The notes below the pieces were generated by a model. The model saw only the letters and a program-made list of their open reading frames with translations. It searched no databases and was not told the DNA's origin. 64,000 nucleotides of DNA from M3007 sp044226205 (lineage in GTDB: Bacteria > Bacteroidota > Bacteroidia > Chitinophagales > Saprospiraceae), in assembly GCA_044226205.1 (NCBI GenBank), contig JBGAHL010000021.1, positions 28,866 through 92,865 of the forward strand. The letters run 5' to 3'. Positions 25,775 to 34,348 of this stretch are shown one piece after another. The first letter of the stretch is position 1. Every line of letters starts with the position of its first letter. A program made the translations under genes and the position numbers.

Positions 25775-26545
25775 ATGCCGCTCCTCACCCTCACCACCGA
25801 TCTCGGCGACCGCGATTTTTACGCCGGCGCCCTCAAAGGCGCGGTGTTGCGCCGCTCGCCGGACGTGCAGCTGGTCGATATTTCGCACCACATCAAAGCT
25901 TTCGATATCGTGCAGGCGGCTTTTGTGGTGCAAAACGTGTGGCAGGAGTTTCCGGAAGGAACCATTCACCTCGTAGCGGTCAACTGTGTGTACGAAGCCG
26001 GTTACCGCTTCCTGGCCCTGCGCCATGCGGGGCACTATTTTCTCGCGCCCGACAACGGCTTGTTGTCCCTGCTTTTTACCGACATCAATCCTTCGGAATT
26101 GCGCCTGCTCGATTGCCCGGCACAGGGGCATTTTTTGGTCAAAAATGTATTTGCCGACGCATCGGCGCATCTGTTGGCCGGCCGGCCTTTCGAGGAACTC
26201 GGTCAGCCCGCGCCCGCATTGCAGCAACGCATCAGTCTGCAACCCGTCGTGACGCCCGGCAGGCTGCGCGGCACGGTGGTGCACATCGACAATTTTGACA
26301 ACGCCGTGGTCAACATCCGCCGCGAAGTGTTCGAACAGCTCGCCAATGGCCGTTCATTTTCCCTCTTTTTCCGCCGCAACGACCCCATCACCCGCCTCTG
26401 CGACAATTATTGCGATGTGCCCGTGGGCGACACGCTTTGTCTGTTCAATAGCGCGGGCTATCTCGAAATCGCGATCAATATGGGCCGGGCAGCGAGTTTG
26501 CTGGGCTTGAAGGTGGAGGATGTGGTGGAAGTGGTGTTTGAGTGA
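25775..26545 (+). CDS. SAM hydrolase/adenosyl-chloride synthase family protein (DUF62)
   Basis: 256 residues. 'LTLTTDLGDRDFYAGALKGA' with the key Asp pair, 'VQLVDISHHIKAFDIVQAAF', 'GTIHLVAVNCVYEAG', 'YFLAPDNGLLSLLF' and 'GTVVHIDNFDNAVVNI' are signatures of the S-adenosyl-L-methionine hydroxide adenosyltransferase family, which splits SAM to adenosine and methionine using water. True halogenases belong to the same fold but are rare, so hydrolase is the default. Likely in one transcript with purF. Confidence 0.87.
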   Translation: MPLLTLTTDLGDRDFYAGALKGAVLRRSPDVQLVDISHHIKAFDIVQAAFVVQNVWQEFPEGTIHLVAVNCVYEAGYRFLALRHAGHYFLAPDNGLLSLLFTDINPSELRLLDCPAQGHFLVKNVFADASAHLLAGRPFEELGQPAPALQQRISLQPVVTPGRLRGTVVHIDNFDNAVVNIRREVFEQLANGRSFSLFFRRNDPITRLCDNYCDVPVGDTLCLFNSAGYLEIAINMGRAASLLGLKVEDVVEVVFE

Positions 26546-26551
26546 GATTCT

Positions 26552-27475
26552 CTACTGCCAGCTCGGCACCAAACCCCGCAAACCCATATCCACGATCTGC
26601 TCCGCCGGCGCGCTCTGGTCGGCGTAAAAGTCCAGTTTGCCGTTGCCGTTGGCATCGACCCACTCGAAGCTTTTGTTGATGGAAAAGGAAAGCGTGACCG
26701 TGATATCGCCTGTTTCCTGGCCCGTGACGACCAGCGGCTGCGCAAACTGACCCGTGATCACGCACGAGCCCGGCGGCACGGGGTTCGCTGGCCCGAGCGG
26801 GTTGACGACCGTGGTGGCCCCGGCCGGCGCCTGGCCGGAGTACAGCTGGTCGTAGGTGTTGTACGGCGCCGTGAGGGCCGTTTCGAACACCCAGAAGCCC
26901 TGTTTTTTGTCGTCGTTGACCGCCAGCGTGCGCTCGCGCGGTTTGATGTCGGTGATGTAGGTATTGAAGCCCAGAAAAGAAGCCACGGTGCCCTGCTGAT
27001 CGTTCAGATCGCCGATGACCGGCACATTGTTGATGTTGAAACGGATGTCGTAATTCTGGTAGGCCACGCTGGCGCGCACCCACTGGTAGGTGCCCGGTGG
27101 CACGTTTTTAAGGCTGATTTTGGTAAAAACCTCGTTTTCACCGGCCACATCCGCTTTGTTGAAATCGATGGCGTTTTCGCCGCCTGCGGTGGTTTCGGGG
27201 GCTTTGTAGAGGATGGCACCCGAGCCGAGCTGGGTAAGGGCCGTTGGCGCCAGTTCGATGTAATGCACACTCAACCCATGAAAATCGGGCGTCTGCGCGG
27301 CGTGCCCCTGCGGAATGTTTGAAATCTGCCCAAGGTTGTTGAGCCTGACCTGGTTGGGGGCGAATTTGAATTGAAAATTGAGGTTCGGCCCGGATTCATC
27401 CGTCGGATTGTTGTCTTTTTGACAGGATGAAGCGGCGGCCATCAGGGCGATAAACAGTAGGGGAGATATGCGCAT
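26552..27475 (-). CDS. Putative envelope lipoprotein
   Basis: 307 residues with a lipoprotein signal (ALMAAASSC, Cys18). The mature protein is beta-rich; segments such as 'LKNVPPGTYQWVRASVAYQN', 'TDIKPRERTLAVNDDKKQGF' and 'VTLSFSINKSFEWVDANGNG' suggest an immunoglobulin-like fold, with a possible calcium loop (DANGNGKLD) near the C-terminus. No enzyme motif. It faces the SAM hydrolase gene convergently, with only 6 bases between stop codons. Function unknown. Confidence 0.65.
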   Translation of the reverse strand: MRISPLLFIALMAAASSCQKDNNPTDESGPNLNFQFKFAPNQVRLNNLGQISNIPQGHAAQTPDFHGLSVHYIELAPTALTQLGSGAILYKAPETTAGGENAIDFNKADVAGENEVFTKISLKNVPPGTYQWVRASVAYQNYDIRFNINNVPVIGDLNDQQGTVASFLGFNTYITDIKPRERTLAVNDDKKQGFWVFETALTAPYNTYDQLYSGQAPAGATTVVNPLGPANPVPPGSCVITGQFAQPLVVTGQETGDITVTLSFSINKSFEWVDANGNGKLDFYADQSAPAEQIVDMGLRGLVPSWQ

Positions 27476-27479
27476 ATTT

Positions 27480-27614
27480 TTGGACAGGATTTACATGATT
27501 GGATAATAACGCTGGAGCCTTATCGGGCTTGTATGTCGTATTTTTTTGGACAGGGTTTACAGGGGGGGGGCTCCGTTTAAGCATCATCCTCTTAATCATG
27601 TAAATCCTGTCCAA
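27480..27614. repeat. Dispersed inverted repeat (GGACAGGATTTACA family)
   Basis: Left arm 27480-27500 and right arm 27594-27614 are perfect inverted copies of a 21-base sequence built on GGACAGGATTTACATGAT. A degenerate direct copy lies at 27546-27564. A third related copy, AACCTGTAAATCCTGTCT, is at 28762-28780. All are intergenic and flank the oxidoreductase gene. Confidence 0.78.
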
Positions 27615-27640
27615 AACACACCACTAATGTCCCCGAAACG

Positions 27641-28642
27641 CTACTTCCCGTCGGCCGGGTACACAAGCCCGATCAGTTCCCTGATTCTGTCGAGGGTTTC
27701 CATCAGGCCCAGCGAAAAATCGAGCGGCACGCGCGGGCTTTCCGTCAGGCTGGAGTCGAGGCAATCCTGTACGTGATCGGCTTCGAACTGGTAGCCGTAG
27801 CCGGGAAAAGCGCAGTCGAAGATTTCTTTGTGCTCCGGCTTATCGTAACGGGAAAGGCTGATTTGCGGGGTGTGGTGCCAGCGTGGCGAGAGGTAAATGG
27901 CGCCTTCCGAGCCGTACAGCCAGGCTTCTACGGGTGTGTTGGCGCCGACAGTCGAGTGGCCCAGCGCCAGCCGGTTGCCGGGGTAGCGGAACATAAACGC
28001 GCAACTTTCATCCACACCGCTGGGCCCGAAGCTGGCGGTCGCCTGCACGTCGTTCGGATCGGGTTTTCCAAACAGGTCGAGCGCCAGCAAGGCGGGGTAG
28101 ATACCGATGTCGAGCAGTGAACCGCCGCCGAGTTGGGGATCGAATAGGCGCGACTTGGGATCGAAAGCGGATTTGAAACCGAAATCCGCTTTCACGGTGT
28201 GCAAGGGGCCGATGGCGTTTTGCCGGATCAGGTCGAGGGCTTTCACGATGCCGGGAATGAACAGGGTCCACAGCGCTTCCATCAAAAACACGCCATTGTG
28301 CCGCGCCGCGTCGATCATTCGGCGCGCCTGGGCGGCGTTCATGGCAAAAGGCTTTTCGCAGAGCACGGGCATGCCGTTTTCCAGGCAAAGCAGGGTACAA
28401 TCGTGGTGCAGCATGTGTGGCGTGGCGACATACACCACGTCGAGGCCCGGGCAATGAACGATATCTTCATAACGCCCGTAAGCGAAGTCGGCGCCGAACT
28501 CGTCGGCAAAAGCCCGCGCCCGTGCGGCATCGGTGGAGGCCACGGCGTGCAGGCGCGCATTGGGCAAAAGGCGCAGGTCGCTGGCAAATTTTCGGGCAAT
28601 TTTGCCGGGACCAATGATGCCCCAGTTGAAAATTCGTTGCAT
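27641..28642 (-). CDS. Gfo/Idh/MocA-family oxidoreductase
   Basis: 333 residues. N-terminal Rossmann motif 'NWGIIGPGKIARKFASDLRL' (about 6-25), 'LHAVASTDAARARAFADEFG', then 'VVYVATPHMLHHDCTLLCLE' and 'PVLCEKPFAMNAAQARRMID', where Glu-Lys-Pro contains the conserved catalytic Lys. The C-terminal domain starts with 'GSLLDIGIYPALLALDLFGK'. These NAD(P)-dependent enzymes oxidise or reduce sugars and related substrates in the cytosol; substrate not inferable. Flanked on both sides by the GGACAGGATTTACA repeat. Confidence 0.9.
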   Translation of the reverse strand: MQRIFNWGIIGPGKIARKFASDLRLLPNARLHAVASTDAARARAFADEFGADFAYGRYEDIVHCPGLDVVYVATPHMLHHDCTLLCLENGMPVLCEKPFAMNAAQARRMIDAARHNGVFLMEALWTLFIPGIVKALDLIRQNAIGPLHTVKADFGFKSAFDPKSRLFDPQLGGGSLLDIGIYPALLALDLFGKPDPNDVQATASFGPSGVDESCAFMFRYPGNRLALGHSTVGANTPVEAWLYGSEGAIYLSPRWHHTPQISLSRYDKPEHKEIFDCAFPGYGYQFEADHVQDCLDSSLTESPRVPLDFSLGLMETLDRIRELIGLVYPADGK

Positions 28643-28833
28643 GGCTTGGCGGCTTTGGATAATCCGTCATTTATAAACACTGCAATCTTAATGAACTTCC
28701 GGCAGGGGAGTCGATCAATTTGACGGAAACGGTTTGCCTGTTCTTCACAAGGTTTTTTCAAAACCTGTAAATCCTGTCTAAATAAGACCGAGCTGTCGAA
28801 ATTTGCGCATGCAGACCCGAATTTTGCAGCCTT

Positions 28834-29772
28834 ATGTTGCGCATTACATTTTTCCTGCTCATCGCTGCCGGGCTGGTTTTTTCACTGCCGGCTTATCGCA
28901 GCGCCGACCCGGCTACGCCCGCAGAACTGGGTGAACGCCTGTTTTTCGACCCCATTCTTTCCGCCGACCGCACCCTTTCCTGCGCTTCGTGCCACAAACC
29001 AGCCTTCGCTTTCGCAGACACCCTGCCATTCAGCCTGGGGATCCGCGGTCAACACACGGCCCGCAATACGCCTTCCGCGATGAACCTCAGCGCGCGGCCC
29101 TATTATTTCTACGACGGCCGGGCTGCCACATTGGCTGATCAGGCGCTACACCCCATTCGCAACCCCGTCGAGATGGGCCTGGAAATCAAGGATGCCGTTC
29201 GCCGACTGTCGAAGCACAAGGATTACAAACGCTGGTTTACCGCTATTTACCACCGTCCGGTCGATTCGCTGGCGCTTGGCGACGCTCTCGCGGCTTTCGA
29301 AATGACGCTCGAAACCGCTAACACGCCCAACGACCGCTGGCTCAATGGCGACACGGCGGCCATGAGCGCTTCCCAGCGACGGGGCCGGCAGATTTTTTTG
29401 AAAAAAGGCCGCTGCTTCGATTGCCATTTCAGCCCCGATTTCACCGGCGATGAATTCCGCAACATTGGCCTGTACACCGGAGCGCCCGCTGACGACAAGG
29501 GCCGTTTTGCCATCACGAAGGATTCGTCCGACCTGGGTAAATTCAAAGTGCCCGGCCTGCGAAATGTGGCCATGACCGCCCCGTACATGCACGACGGGCG
29601 TTTCCGCACCCTGCGCGAAGTGATCGACTTTTACGATCAACCCTTGAACTTTGTCAAATATCCCATCAATGCCGACACCTTGCTCCAAACCCCGCTCGGG
29701 CTGACGGAACAGGAGAAAATCGACCTCGAAAATTACCTGCACGCCTTGACCGACGATCGGTTCAAATCATAA
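28834..29772 (+). CDS. Di-haem cytochrome c peroxidase (MauG/CcpA family)
   Basis: 312 residues with an N-terminal signal (1-20). Two haem c motifs: CASCH at 50-54 and CFDCH at about 194-198. Conserved 'NTPSAMNLSARPYYFYDGRA' and C-terminal 'MTAPYMHDGRFRTLREVIDF' are typical of the family. It acts in the periplasm, reducing peroxide or oxidising protein residues. A second member of the family (45950-46963) sits next to MbnP, while this one stands alone. Ends at a terminator shared with the convergent PPK2 gene. Confidence 0.89.
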   Translation: MLRITFFLLIAAGLVFSLPAYRSADPATPAELGERLFFDPILSADRTLSCASCHKPAFAFADTLPFSLGIRGQHTARNTPSAMNLSARPYYFYDGRAATLADQALHPIRNPVEMGLEIKDAVRRLSKHKDYKRWFTAIYHRPVDSLALGDALAAFEMTLETANTPNDRWLNGDTAAMSASQRRGRQIFLKKGRCFDCHFSPDFTGDEFRNIGLYTGAPADDKGRFAITKDSSDLGKFKVPGLRNVAMTAPYMHDGRFRTLREVIDFYDQPLNFVKYPINADTLLQTPLGLTEQEKIDLENYLHALTDDRFKS

Positions 29773-29801
29773 AAAAGGGGCGCTTCTGGCGCCCCTTTTT
29801 T
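29771..29801 (+). terminator. Bidirectional terminator between the peroxidase and PPK2 genes
   Basis: Perfect 13-base stem AAAAAAGGGGCGC (29771-29783) with its complement at 29789-29801, 5-base loop. It overlaps both stop codons. Confidence 0.88.
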
Positions 29802-30942
29802 ATATTTTCTCATTGATCAGCAGGTTTTCACCTTTTTCATAAATCACATTGGAGCGACCGACGATCAGCGGATCGAGTTTGCCGATTCGTTTGAGGTCTT
29901 TTTTGTCGTAGGGAATTTTGTGGAGCACGTAGCGCATGGCATTGAGTCGGGCGCGTTTTTTACAATTCGACTTGACCACGATCCAGGGGGCGTCGGAGGT
30001 GTCGGTATAGAAAAACATATTTTCCTTGGCCGCGGTGTAATTGTCCCATTTGTCGAGCGAGGCCCGGTCGATGGGCGAGAGTTTCCATTGTTTGAGCGGG
30101 TGGGTTTCGCGGTCCTTGAAGCGTCTTTTTTGTTCTTCGCGACTGACGGAGAACCAGAACTTGATGAGTGTGATGCCACTGCGCACCAGATTGCGTTCGA
30201 ACTCGGGCACCTGACGCATAAACTCGGCGTATTCCTCCTGCGAGCAAAAACCCATCACGTGTTCGACGCCAGCGCGGTTGTACCAGGAGCGGTCGAAGAG
30301 CACGATTTCACCGAAGGTGGGCAGGTGTTTTACGTAGCGCTGGAAGTACCACTGGCCGCGTTCTTCCTCGGTGGGTTTTTCAAGGGCGACCACGCGGGCG
30401 CCGCGCGGGTTGAGGTGTTCCATGACGCGTTTGATGGTGCCGCCCTTGCCCGCAGCGTCGCGGCCTTCGAAGAGGATGACGACGCGACTGCCTGTTTTTT
30501 TCGTCCAGGCCTGCAGTTTGAGCAATTCCACCTGGAGGTCGTATTTCTGCGCTTCGTAGTTCTTGCGCGACATCAGGTTTTTGTACGGGTAGCCGCCGTT
30601 GCGCCAGTCGGGCGACAGTTCTTCGTCGTCCCTGGTTTTTTTGCTCCTGGCCAGTCCTGTTTGCTGAATGTCTTCAAGCAATACCTTGAGCAGCCATTCC
30701 CGTTCTTCAAGCGGAAAGCTTTTCAGGTATTCCTCGGCGGTCATTTTTTTGTCTTCACCGGCGTGATCGAGGATATCTTCCAGGGCTGTCGCTTCTTTAT
30801 TGAGCTTGGCGCGGATACGCCGGTTGACCGTTTTGGCGCGCGCCTCTACGGGGGTGTCGCCGCCGATTACATCGCCTTCCTGTGCCTGCCGGGTAGTGGT
30901 ATTCAGTGCTTCTTCTTCGCTGATAAGGGTTTTTTTTGCCAT
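29800..30942 (-). CDS. ppk2: Polyphosphate kinase 2 (PPK2)
   Basis: 380 residues. Walker A 'VVILFEGRDAAGKGGTIKRV', Walker B 'EIVLFDRSWYNRAGVEHVMG' and the lid 'KRRFKDRETHPLKQWKLSPI' identify PPK2, which transfers phosphate between polyphosphate and nucleotides. A charged N-terminal extension of about 110 residues precedes the kinase domain, longer than in minimal PPK2 proteins; it carries no motif I recognise. Class (nucleoside mono- or diphosphate preference) cannot be settled by eye. Convergent with the peroxidase gene. Confidence 0.93.
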   Translation of the reverse strand: MAKKTLISEEEALNTTTRQAQEGDVIGGDTPVEARAKTVNRRIRAKLNKEATALEDILDHAGEDKKMTAEEYLKSFPLEEREWLLKVLLEDIQQTGLARSKKTRDDEELSPDWRNGGYPYKNLMSRKNYEAQKYDLQVELLKLQAWTKKTGSRVVILFEGRDAAGKGGTIKRVMEHLNPRGARVVALEKPTEEERGQWYFQRYVKHLPTFGEIVLFDRSWYNRAGVEHVMGFCSQEEYAEFMRQVPEFERNLVRSGITLIKFWFSVSREEQKRRFKDRETHPLKQWKLSPIDRASLDKWDNYTAAKENMFFYTDTSDAPWIVVKSNCKKRARLNAMRYVLHKIPYDKKDLKRIGKLDPLIVGRSNVIYEKGENLLINEKI

Positions 30943-31089
30943 AGATCAGAATCAAGGTTAGGTATTGAAAATGAGGCATTAAAGGGACAGATTTCTTCCA
31001 TTCGAGCGGAGGATGAAAATCATTTTTCCTGCTGATTCTTGTAATACGTTCCGATTTCGCCGGAAAGCCAGGATGCGTACTTTCGCCTT

Positions 31090-31479
31090 ATGAATAACAG
31101 ACTTATCAACTTCGGACTGGTCATCGCTTTCTTTCTGTGCTACATGGAGTGGGGCGGGGGCAACTCGTCTTTTATTTTTCAAGCCGAGCATCAAATTCTT
31201 ACCCAGTCGGAAGGCTGGCGCAGCAATTTCACCCACCCGATCATTCTGGCGGGCCTGATCGGTCAGCTGCTGCTTTTGTATTGCGCTGTACGGGGTAATG
31301 CGAGTAAAAAACTGAACTGGCTGGGCATCCTGATTCTGGCTCCCGTGGTGCTGATCATTTTTCTGGCAGGCGCCTTGTCGATGAACTGGAAAATGCTCTT
31401 GTCGGTCCTGCCTTTTATCGGCTTGGTGATCCTGTTTTGGCGGAATAACCGAAGGAAAAACGGGTCGGCTTCATCGTAG
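31090..31479 (+). CDS. Small four-helix membrane protein
   Basis: 129 residues. Hydrophobic segments at about 6-21, 52-67, 76-94 and 103-116; the loop after helix 1 ('MEWGGGNSSFIFQAEHQILT') is polar and probably periplasmic. The tail is basic (WRNNRRKNGSASS). No conserved motif that I recognise. Likely an inner membrane protein of unknown function, with no obvious operon partner. Confidence 0.66.
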   Translation: MNNRLINFGLVIAFFLCYMEWGGGNSSFIFQAEHQILTQSEGWRSNFTHPIILAGLIGQLLLLYCAVRGNASKKLNWLGILILAPVVLIIFLAGALSMNWKMLLSVLPFIGLVILFWRNNRRKNGSASS

Positions 31480-31540
31480 TACTTCGATAGTCGACTTGTT
31501 GCGATGCGGCTGGTCGGGAGAAAGCGTTATCTGTGCGTTT

Positions 31541-31603
31541 TTACTGCGGAGGCGCAAAGGGTTCGCGAATTCCTTCGTGTCTCCGCGCCTCCGCGGTGAA
31601 AAA
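31541..31603. repeat. Short imperfect inverted repeat, CGCGGTGAA family
   Basis: GCGGAGGCGCAAAGG on the left faces GCGCCTCCGCGGTGAA on the right. It is the same family as the tandem repeat at 43368-43594. Intergenic, upstream of mscL. Confidence 0.6.
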
Positions 31604-31738
31604 AATACGCCGCTTGCAGCCGGTCAAGACTCTTAAAAAACCAAACGCCAAACGCAGCCATTTTTGTTCTTTTACACAAACAAAGGGGAGCCTTCCTCTT
31701 TGATGGCAAAACATCCTTTTTTCAAATTCCTCCGTGTT

Positions 31739-32089
31739 ATGTTCAAAAGTCTCAAAACATTCCTGCTGCGCGGCGACGCACTCGCCCTGGCCGTCGGCGT
31801 CGTCATCGGCGGTGCGTTCAACAACATCATCAGCGCCTTGGTGGACAAGTTCTTTTCTCCCCTGATCGGCGCGCTGCTCGGCGGCCTCGACTTTTCCAAA
31901 TCGGTGTTTACCCTCGCGGGCGTGGATATCGGCTGGGGCGCCATCGTGCAAGCCATCATCAATTTCATGATGGTCGGTATTTCGCTCTACCTTTTTCTGC
32001 GGGTTTTGGGTAAAAACCCCAACGAAGCGCCGCCCCCCACGCCTTCCGAAACATTGTTGGCTGAAATTCGGGATTTGTTGAAAAAATAA
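31739..32089 (+). CDS. mscL: Large-conductance mechanosensitive channel MscL
   Basis: 116 residues from the ATG at 31739, chosen because 'MFKSLKTFLLRGDALALAVG' aligns with the amphipathic start of MscL; ATGs at 31703 or further up would add an odd extension. TM1 'LAVGVVIGGAFNNIISALVD' and TM2 'IVQAIINFMMVGISLYLFLR' are present, and the tail 'SETLLAEIRDLLKK' is the cytoplasmic helical bundle. Slightly shorter than the E. coli protein (136), mainly in the periplasmic loop. Releases solutes on hypo-osmotic shock. Confidence 0.93.
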   Translation: MFKSLKTFLLRGDALALAVGVVIGGAFNNIISALVDKFFSPLIGALLGGLDFSKSVFTLAGVDIGWGAIVQAIINFMMVGISLYLFLRVLGKNPNEAPPPTPSETLLAEIRDLLKK

Positions 32090-32154
32090 AAACGGTAACT
32101 CCACCGACAAGGTGAGACAAAAAACTGCCTGTTCCAATGGGCGGACGCGTCGTA

Positions 32155-32925
32155 TCAATCGGCGGTGTCCGCCCATTTTTCATAGCCCAGGCCCTCCCAG
32201 GGCATTCCCCGCTCGAAACGCCCCATCCAGGGGTAAAGCGCCTCGCCGGTGGCCGGGTCGCGCAATTGGCGGACATCTTTCACTGCTTTTGCGGGATTGC
32301 CCAGCGCCAGGGTGTAGTCGGGCACGTCGCGGGTCACCACGGCGCCGCTGCCGATCAGGACGTGTTCGCCAAGCGTGACGCCGGCCATGATCAGGCTGCT
32401 TGCGGCGATCTGGCTAAACCGCCCGACGCGGGCGCCCTGCGCTTCGTTGGAGGGCGGAAAACGGTCGTTGGCAAACATCACCATGGGGTACACGAATACA
32501 AAATCGGCCAGGCGAGTGTACTGGGCCACAAACACGCCGCTGTGCAGCCAGCAATAATTGCCGATCTGCAGATAGCCTTGCAGATCGCAGTTCGTGCCGA
32601 TGCGGCAATGCTCGCCGATCACGCAATATTCCCGAAGAATGACGCGGTGCCCCGTGGAAAATCCGGCCCCGATGTCGCACCCTGCATACACGATAGCGTG
32701 GCTGCGGATCAGGCAGCCGGGCCCGATGCGCGTCGGCGGGTTGGCGTAGTCGACGGCAGGGTCGTAGTAAGCGGACAGCGGTTCTCCGATGACGCAATCG
32801 TTGGCGATGACACAGTCGTCGCCGATCTCCACATGATCACCGATCGTGGTGTTGTCGCCGATGCGGACATTCCGGCCGATGCGGGCGGAAGGACTGATCG
32901 TCACGTTTTTGCCGTTGAATTTCAT
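32155..32925 (-). CDS. Left-handed beta-helix acyltransferase (amino-sugar N-acetyltransferase)
   Basis: 256 residues from the ATG at 32925, whose ATGA overlap with the upstream stop (32922) supports this start. Almost the whole protein is hexapeptide repeats ('ARIGRNVRIGDNTTIGDHVE', 'GEHCRIGTNCDLQGYLQIGN'). The C-terminal coil 'AASSLIMAGVTLGEHVLIGS' and 'NPAKAVKDVR' match dTDP-3-amino-sugar N-acetyltransferases of the FdtC/QdtC type. It would acetylate the 3-amino group made by the neighbouring aminotransferase. Translationally coupled to the ketoisomerase gene. Confidence 0.82.
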   Translation of the reverse strand: MKFNGKNVTISPSARIGRNVRIGDNTTIGDHVEIGDDCVIANDCVIGEPLSAYYDPAVDYANPPTRIGPGCLIRSHAIVYAGCDIGAGFSTGHRVILREYCVIGEHCRIGTNCDLQGYLQIGNYCWLHSGVFVAQYTRLADFVFVYPMVMFANDRFPPSNEAQGARVGRFSQIAASSLIMAGVTLGEHVLIGSGAVVTRDVPDYTLALGNPAKAVKDVRQLRDPATGEALYPWMGRFERGMPWEGLGYEKWADTAD

Positions 32926-33332
32926 GGCTGATGCTGTGACCAATATTCGATAAAATCGGCCTTGTTGCGAAAATAGTCGTTCTCGTTGAATGGCGTGGAG
33001 GCCATGACCATTTGCACGGCGTTTCTGGAATAGCGCAGCGTGTGCCAGAGCCAGGGCGGGAGGTAAAGCCCCACATTGGGGTTGTCGAGCACGAAAGTGG
33101 CGGTTTCGCCGCCCACGGTTTCGGTTTGCACGGTGATCTTGCCTTTCAGGGCAACCAGCACCTGTTCGGTTTCCTTGTGCGCATGTTTTCCCCGAATCAC
33201 ATGCGCGGGGGTGTTGTGGGTCCAGAAAATCCGCTCTACCCTGAACGGCAGAATGCGCTCCAGTTCGGCTATGGTGATGAAGCCGATTTCCTTGTCGCCG
33301 GCGCTTGGAAAGTAGATGAGATAGGGTGACAT
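32922..33332 (-). CDS. dTDP-6-deoxy-hexulose 3,4-ketoisomerase (FdtA/QdtA-like cupin)
   Basis: 136 residues from the ATG at 33332 (a 147-residue version from 33365 is possible). 'RVERIFWTHNTPAHVIRGKH' followed by 'AHKETEQVLVALKGKITVQT' is the family signature with the catalytic His residues; the cupin barrel ends 'GLYLPPWLWHTLRYSRNAVQ'. FdtA-type enzymes convert dTDP-4-keto-6-deoxyglucose to the 3-keto isomer. It sits between the glycosyltransferase and the acetyltransferase, forming a Fuc3NAc/Qui3NAc-like cassette with the aminotransferase. Confidence 0.87.
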   Translation of the reverse strand: MSPYLIYFPSAGDKEIGFITIAELERILPFRVERIFWTHNTPAHVIRGKHAHKETEQVLVALKGKITVQTETVGGETATFVLDNPNVGLYLPPWLWHTLRYSRNAVQMVMASTPFNENDYFRNKADFIEYWSQHQP

Positions 33333-33406
33333 GCTGCTATGCGGAATATTGATAAAAAAGCGCAACGATCGGGGTTAAAAACAGTGGTTTCGCCCCTCGA
33401 CATGAT

Positions 33407-34348
33407 TTATTCGGAGTCGGGTTCAATCACTTTTTCCACTACAAAAACCGGCCTGTTGCGGGCGGCATCCAGGGTGCGCCACACGTACTCGCCTACGATG
33501 CCGGTCGCGATCATCTGAAACGAGGAGACGAACAAAATGACCACCATCAGCGTCGTCCAGCCCTGCACCTCGATCATGCCCAACACACGCAGCGCCACGA
33601 GCGCGCCGGCGTACAACAGCGCGGCAAACCCGAGTATCAGGCCCATCACGGAGATCAGGCGGATGGGGAAATAGGAAAAGGCGGTGAAGGAGTCGACGAA
33701 CAGTTTGACCTTTTTCGCCAGCGTCCAGCGGGAGCGGCCGATGTCTCTTTTTTGCCGGGCATAGGGAATATACACCGGCTCGAAGCCCATGAAAGGAAGC
33801 AGAAAAAGCGTGTTGGTGTTTTTTTCATTCATTTTGACCACTTCTTTGCGCAGCTGGGCGTCGAACAGCACCACGTCGAACCCGCCTTTGGGCAGGTTGC
33901 GGATGGCGAACCTGCGCATGAAGTAGTGATAAAGCCTGGAAAAGGAGTCGGCTAAAAAACCGTCGTTTCGCTCGGCCCGGTTGGCAATGACCAGTTTGTG
34001 GCCTTCCAGCCAAAGCGAGTACATGCGGGGCAGCAGCTCGGGCGGGTCCTGCAAATCGGCCGATATGACCGCGCTGCAATCGCCCCCCGCATGGTGCATA
34101 CCGGCCAGAATTGCACTGTACGAACCGACGTTTCCGGCCAGTTTGACGATGCGTACCTGCCGGGGGCGCCGGCGGTGAAACTGGTAAAGTTCAAGAAAGG
34201 TCTGGTCGCGCGAACCGTCGTCGACCATCACGTATTCCACCTCCGTGCCCTCGGGGTACAGCGCCTCGGCCGCCAAAAGCCGCTCGGCAGTGACGGGAAT
34301 GTTGGCTTCGTTGAAATAACATGGTATGATGATGGACAACTTAGGCAT
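33407..34348 (-). CDS. Family 2 glycosyltransferase with two C-terminal membrane helices
   Basis: 313 residues from the ATG at 34348, which overlaps the end of the aminotransferase gene by 8 bases. 'PKLSIIIPCYFNEANIPVTA', 'VEYVMVDDGSRDQTFLELYQ' and 'DCSAVISADLQDPPELLPRM' are GT2 motifs (DxD-like within ADLQD). A QxxRW-like 'IGRSRWTLAKKVKLFVDS' and two hydrophobic helices follow, as in DPM1/GtrB-type transferases acting on undecaprenyl phosphate. Probably loads a sugar onto the lipid carrier for the polymer or the modification encoded by the cassette. Confidence 0.9.
   Translation of the reverse strand: MPKLSIIIPCYFNEANIPVTAERLLAAEALYPEGTEVEYVMVDDGSRDQTFLELYQFHRRRPRQVRIVKLAGNVGSYSAILAGMHHAGGDCSAVISADLQDPPELLPRMYSLWLEGHKLVIANRAERNDGFLADSFSRLYHYFMRRFAIRNLPKGGFDVVLFDAQLRKEVVKMNEKNTNTLFLLPFMGFEPVYIPYARQKRDIGRSRWTLAKKVKLFVDSFTAFSYFPIRLISVMGLILGFAALLYAGALVALRVLGMIEVQGWTTLMVVILFVSSFQMIATGIVGEYVWRTLDAARNRPVFVVEKVIEPDSE

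Noticed and set aside
25775..26545. DUF62 protein considered as a fluorinase or chlorinase
   Set aside because: The dominant activity of the family is SAM hydrolysis, and no halometabolite genes are nearby.
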